64,000 bases of DNA from Diphasiastrum complanatum (lineage: Eukaryota > Streptophyta > Lycopodiopsida > Lycopodiales > Lycopodiaceae). A program made the position numbers and the translations under genes. This document shows, in pieces, positions 43,130 through 53,452 of the stretch. Position 1 is the stretch's first letter. The number at the start of each line of letters is the position of its first letter. The stretch is from positions 21,171,701-21,235,700 of the forward strand of contig CM055093.1 in assembly GCA_029204225.1 (NCBI GenBank), written 5' to 3'. The notes under the pieces were generated by a model. That model did not search any database. It was not told where the DNA came from and was given only the letters and a program-made list of their open reading frames with translations.

Positions 43130-43818
43130 GACAAGGAACCACAAGACCTACACACTACTATGTCTTATATGATGAGATCGGTTTCCCCCCGGATGAACTT
43201 CAACAGCTTACTAATTACTTATGCAAAACTGTGTCATTCACTACAGGGAACCACGAGACCTACACACTACTATGTCTAATATGATGTGATCGGTCTCCCC
43301 CCCGGATGAAATTCAACAGCTTACTAATCACTTATGCAAAACTGTGTCATTCACTATAGGGAACCACGAGACTACACACTACTATGTCTTATATGATGTG
43401 ATCGGTTTCCCCCCGGATGAACTTCAACAGCTTACTAACTACTTATGCAAAACTGTCATTCACTACAGGGAACCACGAGACCTACACACTACCATGGCTC
43501 GGTTGACGAGATCGGTTTCTCCCCAGATGAACTTCAATGGCTTACTAATTACTTATGGCACAGTACTGACATGGGGGCTCCGAAACATCTCCCAGTTTTC
43601 AGGTCTTGACCGGACAAAATATCCATGAAGCCCTATTTAATGTCGAACTTCGGATGGACGATTTGGGCCGGCCGTCCTTCCGTTCCTTGTCCTATCTGTT
43701 CCCACAGGTTCCTATTGAGGTTGTCCACTGGCCGAAACAGACGACACCTAAAACGGATCCCGTTTGGAGAAACTGGGCCGTCGGACGGAAAGCTGCAAAA
43801 CTAGTCCATTTCACCGGG
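43130..43818. repeat. Inverted-repeat arm Y with four tandem subterminal units
   Basis: Four tandem copies of a unit of about 113 bp (CAGGGAACCACGAGACCTAC then ACACTACTATGTCTTATATG, GATCGGTTTCCCCCCGGATG, TTACTAATTACTTATGCAAA), starting near 43135, 43249, 43362 and 43469, then 260 bp of unique sequence. The whole is inverted at about 46607-47140. CAGGGAACC resembles hAT terminal sequences; the array probably binds transposase. Confidence 0.82.
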
Positions 43819-45952
43819 GGAGCTTCTTATGGCAGAGTACCCCTCCATTCTGTGGACTCCATGTGCCGCACACTCACTGGACCTCCTCCTGCATTCCATC
43901 GTGCGCCTGCCTTGGGTCAGTGAGATTCTCACGAGGGCACTTGCGGTTGTGGACTTCGTCACACGCAAGCGCCGCATGACTGCCCTTTTCCGCACATTCA
44001 GCAGGTAAGATGCTACTTATTTTTGGCTCGTCCAAGATGCTTCTTTTTTTTTCACTCGTTCCATGTGTGCCTCTCATTCCGTTTGTCAATGCAGGCTCGA
44101 CTTGAAGAAGCCCGCTCGCACCCGCTTCGCCTACCAGCTCATCATGCTTGAGCGGCTACACAAGCTCAAGGGTGATTTGCGGCACATGGCTACTTCTGCA
44201 GAGTTCACCGCCATGGACCTGTCCACGACCCCAGAGGGCTTGGCCTTCCACGAAATCCTCTTCATGGAGCCTTTCTGGGTTGAAATGCAGCAGCTCATGG
44301 ACGTCATGCGCCCCATCTACTCTGTTCTGAGGCTCTTGATCGCGAGGGGTGCACGATAGGCCTCATATACGATTTCATGGACCGCATAGGCGAGTCTCTC
44401 TAGCGTTCTGAGCTGGACTGGGCCAGGTATAACTTTTTCCGTCTCAACATCTTTCTTTCCATTCAAACTTTGTTTCGTCTTGCTGCCGCAACACGATGGT
44501 ATGTAATTGTTGCCTCCACATGGTATGGTCCAGAGGTTGGAGCCTATCAGGCGGTTGTGGCGGCAACGATGGGATAAGTTTCACCGACCCATTCACAGTG
44601 TGGCCCACATACTGCATCCGCTGTTTCAGAGCGAGAGGCAGTATGACGATGCAGAGCTGCGTGCGGATTGGTTCTCATACATCCGCCTCCTCAGCAGTGA
44701 CACTGGTATTCGCAGCAGGCTCGAGGAGCAGAGGCTCAGTTACAGGTAGACTCTTGCTCTATCGTTTGCTTTTGTTCGCTCAATTTCCCTAAGCAGGCTC
44801 AATGGTACTCACGCGTATCGCTGCTCTATTTCAGGCACTATCTGGGGCTGTTTGGCGAGGACCTTGCACGTGTCCGAGAGAATAGGCTCTTGCCGGTATC
44901 ATGGTGGGAGAGCTACGGCGCTGGACAGCCAGACCTGAGGATGCTCGTGTTCCGAGTCCTTTCACAGGTATGTTGTCTAATCTCATTCATCCTACCAGTT
45001 TTCGCATTTTCTCTACAAGGCCGGTACTCACACGAGTGGTTGCCAATTAATGCAGGATTGTTCTGCTTGCGTGTGCGAGCGGAACTGGTCAGCGTTCAGC
45101 CTTGTTCACACAAACAAGCGGAACCGTCTGACGACTGAGCGATGCAATGACTTGGTGTACTACAACACCAACATCAAGGTGGTTCGACGCATCACGGACA
45201 GCATGAGGGCAGGAGGCGTAGGCTCTCTACTCTTGCAGGTATACGTCTATGCTCTATCGTTTGCTGTCGTATTAGTTTAAGACATTCAGTTTAATGCCCT
45301 CACGGTTGCTTCAGCTATTCTCACGAATGATTGACTTCTGCAGGTCAATCCCGATGAGTGCCTGGTTGCAACGGCTGATCATGAGGAAGAGCCAGAGGTT
45401 GATCCAGACGATGCCGCTCGGCGTGCTCTACGGGGTGATTTCGAGGATGATGCCAATGTCGATGAGACCACACCCCTCCCTGCTGACGTTCCATTGCCCT
45501 CCTCTGATGATGAGCCCACATATGATTCAGACGAGACGGTCGACCTTGCAGGGGATGGTCCACGTGCCCCACCCAGTACTCCCGCTTCACGCCCCCTTTC
45601 AGATGATGGCTGGTCAGAGTTTGCGAGGGAGACAGAGGCTGCTGCCCAGAGACAGATAGCGCAGAGATGACTCAGAGCATCACGGGCAGGCAGTTCCTCC
45701 CAGAGACCCCCCCGTGGCAGAGGCAGACCCCCAGGCAGGAGTGTACCACAGAGGGTTCTTTTCGGCAGACCCAGAGGTAGGCCAGCCAAGAGGGGACACA
45801 CTGATGGATTTTCTAGTCATCTCTTGGCAGGTGTTGGCCCAGACTTAGAGGACTCCCAGATGCCTCCAGACTCCCAGCTAGACTTTGTATTTGACACCCC
45901 TGAGGATGCATCTGGCACGCAGAGGGATGATTTTTTTAGCACAAACTTGTAG
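43818..45952 (+). pseudogene. hAT-B transposase, C-terminal exons with AT-hook tail
   Basis: Six coding blocks with GT-AG borders: 43818-44003, 44095-44426, 44534-44745, 44835-44967, 45056-45238 and 45344-45952. They read, in order, EYPSILWTPCAAHSLDLLL and VDFVTRKRRMTALFRTFSR (core after DUF659); LDLKKPARTRFAYQLIMLER; LEPIRRLWRQRWDKFHRPIH; SWWESYGAGQPDLRMLVFRV; then the hAT dimerisation domain across a splice (LSQDCSACVCERNWSAFS, HTNKRNRLTTERCNDLVYYN); then an acidic tail. After an in-frame TGA (45668-45670) the frame continues with AT-hooks (RGRGRPPGRS, GRPRGRPAKRG) and stops at TAG 45952. A frameshift lies near 44338 and a TAG in GESL*RSE. The N-terminal half (BED finger, DUF659 start) is missing. 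Confidence 0.85.
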
Positions 45953-46111
45953 ATATTGATACACACAGACTATCATGTATACTGGCATAAGATGAGATGT
46001 ATATATTTTTTCACAGTTTGTTCGTGTCATGGCTGGTTTGTCATAATTGCTTAGAAATGGTTAGCTCTGTGAAATTTGAATGCTTAGTTAGAAATGGTTT
46101 GCTCCGTGCAA

Positions 46112-46195
<84 letters not shown>
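45953..46195. repeat. Inverted-repeat arm X' with (GA)n
   Basis: Reverse complement of 42871-43110, starting right after the hAT-B stop and ending in a (GA)n tract (46117-46195, about 39 units). It is therefore both the 3' UTR of hAT-B and an inverted-repeat arm. Confidence 0.8.
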
Positions 46196-46198
<3 letters not shown>

Positions 46199-46606
46199 AA
46201 CACATCTGCATCTCTCTCATAACATATGCATCATGTTCAACCATTCAACATAACACGCTAAACCCGACACTCTAACAAATGGCACAGTTAACATAACACC
46301 CTAAACCCTAACAAATCATCATAAACCCACAACCCCACAGCCATAACCATCAAAACAAGCCACAACCATAATCATCATAACCACATCCATAAACATCATC
46401 AACCCCACGTCCTCATTGTGTCGTAGGCATTGCACCACAGGTATGTGCAGCACTTGTGTAGCATTCACTTAAACTTGTGTAGAATGCTTTAGTGGTCCAG
46501 GAATACAGTCCACAGGTTCGTGATCCCGATACGAACCCAACGGATCGAGCCTGGCTCGATTCGGGTATCGGTCGGTCAAAATGGCGTTTCGACGGTAAAG
46601 AAACGC
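46196..46606. other. Spacer between X' and Y' arms
   Basis: No gene. It includes AACCCTAA-like and (CAACCATAA)-like degenerate repeats at 46260-46400. Confidence 0.5.
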
Positions 46607-47140
46607 AATTAGGTCACGTGAAATGGACTAGTTTTGCAGCTTTCCGTCCGACGGCCCAGTTTCTCCAAACGGGATCCGTTTTAGGTGCCGTCTATTTCGG
46701 CCAGTGGACAACCTCAATAGGAACCTGTGGGAACAGATAGCACGAGGAACGGACGGCCGGCCGGCCCAAAACGTCCTTCCAAAGTTCGACGTTAAACAGG
46801 GCTTCAGGGACAATTTGTCCGGTCGGGACCTGAAAACTGGGAGATGTTTCGGGGCCCCCGTGTCCGTACTGTGCCATAAGTAATTAGTAAGTCGTTGAAG
46901 CTCATCCAGGGAGAAACGGATCCCTGTAGTGAATGACACAGTTTTGCATAAATAATTAGTAAGCTGTTGAAGTTCATCCGGGGGGGAACCGATCACATCA
47001 TATAAGACATAGTAGTGTGTAGGTCTCGTGGTTCCCTATAGTGAACGAAATAGTTTTGCATAAGTAATTAGTAAGTTGTTGAAGTTTATTCGGGGGGAAA
47101 CCGATCTCATCATACAAGACATAGTAGTGTGTAGTCTTGT
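46607..47140. repeat. Inverted-repeat arm Y' (three subterminal units)
   Basis: Reverse complement of arm Y: shared GGACTAGTTTTGCAGCTTTC, CTCCAAACGGGATCCGTTTT and AACTGGGAGATGTTTCGG, then about three copies of the subterminal unit. A few point changes and small indels relative to Y. Confidence 0.82.
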
Positions 47141-47551
47141 GCTGACAGAGGTAGCTATACTTCTTGTAGGGCTTTCAGTAGGATATTGTATATCAGAAGA
47201 GTGTGGATAACCTTCTTGCAAACGCTATATCTGGGAAAAGTGAACTGTGGCAGGAATATTCAGGAACAAATCAGCTTTGAATCTAGATCTCTTTTATCAG
47301 GTTCCATAAAAAGTGTCCATGTCACAACATGTATCACAAGAGAGGTCTTCGTTCACTTCTACATTTGCCTACACCAATATTCTAATGAGGGAGTGTCTCA
47401 AGAGATTGTCACTCATCTAACATGAGTTGTTGTGGGTGGTCATGGTCTGCTGACTCACTAACTTTGCCAAGTTCATTTGATTCGTATCGGCATAATTGGA
47501 TTCGTATCGGCATAATTCTGTCATTGCTGCAGCAGAATAGAATGGGATGAT
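47141..47551. other. No gene recognised
   Basis: Between hAT-B arm Y' and the foldback element. Contains a short direct repeat ATTCGTATCGGCATAATT near 47479-47518. Confidence 0.45.
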
Positions 47552-48884
47552 CGATCTTGTGGTTCCCTGTAGTGAATGGCATAGTTCTACTGACCATTCA
47601 CTCTTCTGGTGTCCATTCACTTTTGGAGTTTAAAATTGTGAACAACAGTTTTGTTACAAATGTTTTCATCAGGCTATGGAATTGAGGACGCACACCACAC
47701 AAGCCCATCAAAACGCGCAAAAGTGTGGACATAGCTATTGTATGGTTTAGTGCCAAGGGTTAGCAAACAAACAGCGAAAAGGCCGACATCAAAGATACTG
47801 TTGAGCAAGATTCTGATGATGATGAAGAGTACAAGCCTTCAGTTAGCCAGGAAGAAAGTTCGATCTCTTCCATAACTTCAGAGTGCGACAGACGTACTGA
47901 AGCTGCTTGGTTACCGACAGGTGAAAGTCAGTTAGTGTAGGTTTTGCAATCAGTACAAAGTTTGAAAGGCAGTTTTGTTGGCTTTATATTGTTTTATGAT
48001 TTAGGTTTTGGCTTCACTGCCCATTTCCTGAACTCAGACACCCAACGAAGCAGTATATATCAGGCAATGTTCACTACCCTTTCATTTGGATATTTGGCCA
48101 GAAAGCCTTGCAAGAAAGCAATGGCCAAAAAGGTCCTTCCAGGGCATGCAGACGAAAGGAGTGGTTGTGTCGCCTTTACGTACTCCCGGATTTTACCACG
48201 CCATTAATTGCTCCGTTTTCGACTCGACGTCAAACGTTTTTGGTGAGCCTTCAGAGAAAACACCAGCAAGTTTTTGATCAGTGGATCAGAAACCAGTGGG
48301 TGCTGTCTCTGCAGGCTCACCAAAAACGTTTCATGTGGAGTCGAAGACGAAGCAATTGATGATGTGGCAAGATCCGAGAACACATACTGGCGTTAGAACT
48401 ACTCCTATCATCACCATGCACTGCAAGGACATTTTTGATCATTGCTTTCTTGCATAGCTTCTTGGCCAAATATTCAGATAAAAGGGTATTGATCATTGCC
48501 TGATATATGTTTCTTCCTTGGGTGTCTGAGTTCAGGAAATGGATATTGAAGCCCATAAAACTTCCTTTCAAACTGTGTTCTTATTGCAAAACATGCTTTA
48601 ACTGACTTTCACTCACACCGTCCCTGTCATATACCAAGCAACTTCAATACTTCTGTCACACTTCAGACTTATGGCAGAGCTCGAACTTTCTTCCTGGCTA
48701 ACTGAAGGCTTGTACTCCTCATCATCCTCGATTCCGTAACTTGATGAAAACAACTGCAACAAAACTGCTGCTAACAGTGGTGAACGGTCATCAAAACTGT
48801 GCCCTTCACTACAGGGAGTAATGGTCACCAGAAGAGTGAATGGTCATCAGAAGTGTGCCATTCACTACAGGGAACCAAAAGACC
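47552..48884. mobile_element. Foldback element with captured coding-like sequence in both arms
   Basis: Arms 47552-48256 and 48310-48884 are inverted copies around a 53-bp spacer. Outer ends (GGTTCCCTGTAGTGAATG and its complement) match the hAT-B subterminal unit, so it is probably a hAT-B-type derivative. Each arm, read from outside in, encodes related peptides: DDEEYKPSVSQEESS near the outside, then HFLNSDTQ..-IYQAM and YLA.K.CKKAM.K.VL further in. Protein similarity persists despite roughly a quarter of bases differing by eye, which suggests a captured gene fragment. The source gene is not recognised. Confidence 0.75.
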
Positions 48885-48947
48885 TACTGGCTGGCCCGAC
48901 GACGAGGGACCCTTTCCCGGACCATGGCCAATTGTTCTGTGTTGAAG

Positions 48948-49145
48948 TTAATTCCAAGCCGCTGCGTTTCCTCGCCCTCGCCAGCTGGGGTAGGGGGTCG
49001 CAGGTCCGAGAACCGTGAGGGCACGTGGCTGCAGCTCCGGTAGTCGCGCCATTATTTCTCGCTGGCTCTCGTGAAATTCCGCTTCTTGGTTCCGTTCGTT
49101 GTGTCGGCGGACATCTTCCAGGATCTGCTCCGATTTGTTGCCCAT
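48948..49145 (-). pseudogene. Small coiled-coil reading frame, copy 1
   Basis: 65 residues from an ATG at 49145: MGNKSEQILEDVRRHNERNQ, EAEFHESQREIMARL. Shares EDVRRHNER with the frame at 53453-53827. Charged, helical, no known domain. It lies between the foldback element and another hAT-B subterminal unit, so it is probably transposon cargo. The C-terminal part (ALTVLGPATPYPSWRGRG) is not helical and may be out of frame. Confidence 0.45.
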
Positions 49146-49149
49146 GTGA

Positions 49150-49290
49150 CGTACCTCCCAAAACCCTAAACCCTATCTCATCACATAGGCCATGGTACTG
49201 TGTAGGTCTTGAACTTCCCTGTGTTGAATGCCACTGTGGAGCATAAGTAATTAGTAAGTTGTTGAGGTTCATCCGGGGAGCGCATCGTCT
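49150..49290. repeat. Isolated hAT-B subterminal unit
   Basis: Contains CATAAGTAATTAGTAAGTTG then TTGAGGTTCATCCGGGG and a GTGTAGGTCTTGAACTTCCC segment, as in the arrays at 43.1-43.5 and 46.9-47.1 kb. It shows that hAT-B-type ends extend at least to 49.29 kb. Confidence 0.7.
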
Positions 49291-49640
49291 ACTTGTACTT
49301 ATATACTTATAAAATTTAGATTCGTCAGGGAGAGAGAGATAGCGAGGGCACGAGACAAAGTTGGAGACTCAAAAAATATAAATTGTAGCTCTTTCTTGTC
49401 CGATTCTGTAGATATTAGACATGGGAGGCATGGGGGCAGTGGTTAGGTCAGTAGCAAATTTTTTTGGGTACCGTTTTCCTATTTTTTAACAGGAGGGGGC
49501 AAGTGGGTGCCAAGACACCCTCTGATAATTAATTTCCGGGGGGAGGCGGTAGGGGCCCTAAATTGCTTTTATTTCGCTTTGGGGATGTGGGACAGCGTGG
49601 GCAAGTGCCTGTATTTGTTTTTTTTTTTTTTCAAATTTCA
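49291..49640. other. No gene recognised
   Basis: Short purine-rich and low-complexity stretches. Leads into a GGACGCG-rich repeat. Confidence 0.45.
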
Positions 49641-49719
49641 AAGTGGGGGACGCGTCCGGACGCGGACGCACCCCTGAGGCGTCCGCGTCCAGGTTCCGCT
49701 TAGAGAAATATATAGATAT
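49641..49719. repeat. GGACGCG-rich repeat arm, left of hAT-A copy 2
   Basis: Repeated GGACGCGTCC/GTCCGCGTCC motifs and a CAAATTTCAAAG block. Related sequence in opposite orientation (TTTGAAATTTTTTC, GGACGCGTC) lies right of hAT-A copy 2 (52495-52640) and right of hAT-A copy 3 (57780-57930). Copies 2 and 3 therefore border the same repeat family. Confidence 0.65.
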
Positions 49720-50059
49720 CATAGGTCCCGCGGTACTGGGTACCGCGGATCCCGGTACCGCGGGTACCACAATATAATAATATTTTTATTATTTAATATT
49801 TTTTTAAATTTTTTTTACATAAACCTACCCGCCCCCCTCGCATTTCCTCTGAAATTTTTTTGCGCCCTCTCCGCCCTGCCATCGCTGCTGGTTTTTCCTG
49901 CCTGCCTTTGATTCCTTGCGTCGCCCATCGCCCACGCAACGCCCTGCCTTGCATCTGATTTGCTTTGCCCTGCATTCGCCCATTTTCAGCGTCTCTCCAA
50001 CAGTGAACCCTGCTGTTTTTTTTCCAGCAATCCATCCCTCATTTCATCTGCAATGGTGC
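49720..50059 (+). repeat. hAT-A copy 2 left TIR, containing a duplicated start codon
   Basis: Inverted copy of 52076-52454. It runs through ATTTCATCTGCAATGGTGCA, so the transposase ATG and next codons are copied on the + strand. Any + strand transcript from it would start a short unrelated peptide (MVHRVSHMNFSSV) rather than transposase. Confidence 0.88.
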
Positions 50060-50208
50060 ATCGCGTCTCCCATATGAACTTCAGCTCTGTCATCCTGCAG
50101 GTGAGGGGCATGTGGTTTAGGGCATTACGAAAAAGCTTAACATTGACAGAAAAACAAACTAGCAAGTACTGAAAAGATAAAGGTCAATTGCAACACTGTA
50201 CCGCTTAC

Positions 50209-52083
50209 CTCTCTGGCTGCAAGATGGGCAGCTGCAGGAACTGTCCAATCCGGTCCATGAGCTCATACACCAGTCCAAGTGTCGACCCCTCGCTGTCAGC
50301 CATGCGGAGCACAATGTAGAGTGGTCGAAGCAGTCCTGACAAACTCTGTGCATCACTCCAGAACTGGTCTCCCCTCACCGTGGAAGAAAAGTGCTCCCCA
50401 TCCTCAGTGTGCGGAAATGTACTGGCACCCCAAAGATCACTGGCAACCATCTGTAGAAGCTGGGCCCTGCACCTGATCAAACGGTCGATGACCACCAAGT
50501 CGAATGCAAAGCGCGTGGGGGCTGGCTTACGGAGGTCCAGATGGCTAAACACCCGGAACATGGCAAGAACACGCCTCTTTCTGGTGACAAAAGTCACCAG
50601 GAAGAGGGCCTCCCGGACGATGGCTCTAACCCAGGGAAGTGCTCCAATGTCCCCCATCAAAAGGTCTATGCCGTGGGCTGCACAGGGGGTATGAACAATA
50701 TGAGGGAACTCGGCCTCTAGCAGTACACCCATCTGAATGCAGTTCGTGGCATTGTCCGTCACCACCGTGACGACATGCTGTGGGCCTATGGCTAGGATGG
50801 AAGACCTGATGACATCAAAAATGAACTCTGCAGATATGACTCTCCCCCCCCCTGCTGCAATCCACTGCCCTCAAAAACTGTGTGCCCATGCAGCTGGAGA
50901 CCAGTATGTTGAGGATCGGCCTCCTCCTGACATCAGTCCAGCCATCGGACATGATGCTGCAACCGTAAGTGGCCCAGTGCCGACGCAGAGGCTCCATCTC
51001 TCTAGACAAGGACTCGACCCTATCCCTCAGCATGTGTGTGCGGACAACCTCTGAACTAGGGACTCTCCAGCTAGGGCTGACAGACTGTGCAAGGCGGAAG
51101 GCCCTTCTGAAGGGCTCAGAGTCGGTGATGGCAAAGGGCAGGTTCAGCTCGTAAACCAGACTGGCCACGGCCTGTGTGGCCTCTCTGTCCATGTGCGGCT
51201 GATGCGCGCCGCGAATGGTCTGCTGCACGAGGGCTCTCCCTGGTGGACGACGGGTGGTGGACCTCCAGCACGGTGCACCAACCGTGACGGGAATGGACGA
51301 TGACGCGACAGGCTGGGCGCTGGTGGATGCATCGGCTGTAGACGTGGAATGGGGAGAGTGGGATGCACTGGCAGGGATGGGTGCAGCAGCATAGGTGGGG
51401 TGCACTGGTGGAGGGGCAACATCTGGCATGGGGTACGAAAACTGCTGGCTGAGGAGGTCATCCGGATGGGAAGGGAAGGAAGAAGGGATCTCTTCCACAT
51501 CCTCGAAGGCCCGCCCAGTACCATCCTGGGCCTGCTCGGGTGGTGGAGAGTCCATGAGAAAGTCGTAGACTGGTGGAGTGCGAGCAACAGTGGGTGGTGG
51601 TGGAACCGCAGTGGCAACTGTCGGACGCGATGGGACGGGATCCACCGGAATCTGAGCAGATGGGGGTGCATGAGGCAGAGCTGTCTGAGGGGCAAAGGGA
51701 CCAGAGGAGGATGCACTCCCTCTCCTCGTGCGTGCCAGCCAAGCAGGCAGCAACTCTGGGTTAGTCACATAAGGAGCGGTGCAAAATCGGAGAACGCCCT
51801 CCGAAATGGTGTTCTCCCCTGCCACGAGCCGCGGCCCGTAGGTGTCCAGTAGTCGCTGCCTGTCGGGGACCGTCATGCTGCCACAAGGGGCAGCATTCAA
51901 GGTGGCACCATTTTTGGCGCGTGCACCGAGCAGATGGCCTTTAAGGCGAGTGAGGGATGCAGCAAACTCGACGAGACAGTATCGGCAGCGCACGATCTTC
52001 TGACCGGTCTTGTTGGCCTTGTCGGCAACCCGCCTGACAATGTCTACCTCGTCCCACAAACCGGAAAGGTCGGATTGCACCAT
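50209..52083 (-). pseudogene. hAT-A transposase, 5' half, frameshifted
   Basis: ATG at 52083. BED finger (VRCRYCLVEF…LKGHL), Pro/Ser-rich linker, then DUF659-type core: IMSDGWTDVRRRPILNILVS, VVTVVTDNATNCIQMG, HIVHTPCAAHGIDLLMGDIG, LVTFVTRKRRVLAMFRVFSH, LDLRKPAPTRFAFDLVVIDR. The frame is broken near 50840-50885: compared with copy 3 it has two extra C in a C-run and an extra TG, so it is read in two frames. The last block ends QLPILQPER at a donor (AGAG|GTAAGC, exon end 50209). Downstream exons, including the dimerisation domain, are absent. Not functional. Confidence 0.87.
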
Positions 52084-52452
52084 TGCAGATGAAATGAGGG
52101 ATGGATTGCTGGAAAAAAAACAGCAGGGTTCACTGTTGGAGAGACGCTGAAAATGGGCGAGTGCAGGGCAAAGGAAATCAGATGCAAGGCAGGGCGTTGC
52201 GTGGGCGATGGGCGACGCAAGGAATCAAAGGCAGGCAAGAAAAACCAGCAGCGATGGCAGGGCGGAGAGGGCTCAAAAAAATTTCAGAGGAAATGCGAGG
52301 GGGGCGGGTAGGTTTAGGTAAAAAAAAATTAAAAAAAATATTAAATAATAAATATATTATTATATTGTGGTACCGCGGTACCATCATGGTACCGCGGTAC
52401 CAGTATGGTCCCGCGGTACCGGGATCCGCGGTACCCAGTACCGCGGGACCTA

Positions 52453-52454
<2 letters not shown>

Positions 52455-52489
<35 letters not shown>
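52455..52489. repeat. (TA)n microsatellite and target site of hAT-A copy 2
   Basis: About 17 AT units directly after the hAT-A end. hAT-A copy 3 is likewise followed by (AT)8 and the same TAGACATGAGGGTCC-type sequence. Confidence 0.9.
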
Positions 52490-52491
<2 letters not shown>

Positions 52492-52494
52492 AGA

Positions 52495-52697
52495 CATGAG
52501 GGTCCCGGACGCGGCCTTTTCGTGTCCAACGCTCGGACCCAGACGCGTCCGGGGGTCGGACGCATCCAAAAAAAAATTTGAAATTTTTTCTGGACGCGTC
52601 TAGAGGACGCGTTTTGTTTTTAAAAAAAAAAAGGGCGCGCGAGCAACGGACTGTTCCGCAAAAGCCCAAGAAGCCTGAGAGGAGAGAAAGAGGGCAG

Positions 52698-52741
<44 letters not shown>
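52495..52741. repeat. GGACGCG repeat, right arm, with (GA)n
   Basis: AGACATGAGGGTCCCGG, GACGCGTCC motifs, AAAAATTTGAAATTTTTTC, GGGCGCGCGAGCAACGGACT, then (GA)n at about 52698-52741. Closely matches 57775-58010. Probably the arm of a separate inverted-repeat element. Confidence 0.75.
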
Positions 52742-53440
52742 ATCCCATGGTATCGCCGGTACCATAATGGTGGTATCGCCATTATGGTGCCACCCTTAGA
52801 CCCGTACCAGGGCGGCACCATAATAATAATATTTTTTATTATTATTATTTTTTAAATTTTCTAATAAAAACCCCTTTTACTAGGGTAATTTAGGGTAAAA
52901 AATTCAGGAAAAAAAGGAATTAGGGTTTAGAAAAAAGGGGGGACTGTACAGGGGGCACTGTGGGAGAGCAGACCTTGGGGTCAATGGGAGTGCAGCATGT
53001 GGGGTAGCAACAAATCCGGATAGGTACACCGTCACATGGGCACTGTGGGGGAGCAGACCACGGACCCAATCGGAGTGCAGCATGTGGGGGAGCAATACAT
53101 GGGGCAGGTACAGTAGCACATGGGCACTATGGGGGAGCAGGCCATGGGGCCAATGGGAGTTGTGGGGGAGCAACAAATGCGGGCACGTACAAGGGCACAT
53201 GGAGGGATCATCAACAACTGCACATGGGGAAACAGGCTGTGGGGTTAAATAGGCACTCACGAGGCAGTGAGAGAGCCAGTGACAGGCTATGAGAGAGGCT
53301 GTGAGAGGCTGTGTGACAGAGAGCCAGTGAGAGGCTGTGAGAGAGAGGCATTGTGAGAGGCTGTGTCATAGACCCAGTGAGAGGCTGTGAGAGAGCCATT
53401 GAGAGGCTGTGAGAGGCTGTGAGAGCTAGTTTGAGAAACA
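52742..53440. repeat. hAT-like terminal scrap and two minisatellites
   Basis: 52745-52860 has GGTATCGCCGGTACCATAAT-type sequence and an ATAATAATATTTTTTATT run resembling hAT-A termini. From about 52930 to 53215 a unit with CACATGGGCACTGTGGGGGA and GCAGCATGTGGGG recurs three or four times. From about 53265 to 53430 GTGAGAGGCT(GTGAGAGAGCC) units repeat many times. No gene. Confidence 0.8.
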
Positions 53441-53452
53441 GGGTGTCGTGAG

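Larger units (their letters stand above)
49720..52454 (-). mobile_element. hAT-A copy 2 with long terminal inverted repeats
   Basis: 2,735 bp, ends CATAGGTCCCGCGGTAC…GTACCGCGGGACCTATG, flanked by ATAGATAT (49712-49719) and ATATATAT (52455-52462), an 8-bp duplication with one mismatch in a TA-rich site. The inverted repeats are about 340-380 bp (49720-50059 and 52076-52454) and include GGTACCGCGG palindromes, the 5' untranslated region and the first bases of the transposase gene. Only the 5' half of the transposase gene is present. The 1.5 kb shared with copy 1 is about 99.5% identical by eye, so both moved recently. Confidence 0.9.

Noticed and set aside
43744-43815. KTDPVWRNWAVG peptide just upstream of the hAT-B exons as a possible BED finger start
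   Set aside because: The cysteine and histidine ligands are absent and the sequence lies in inverted-repeat arm Y, so it is too weak to call.
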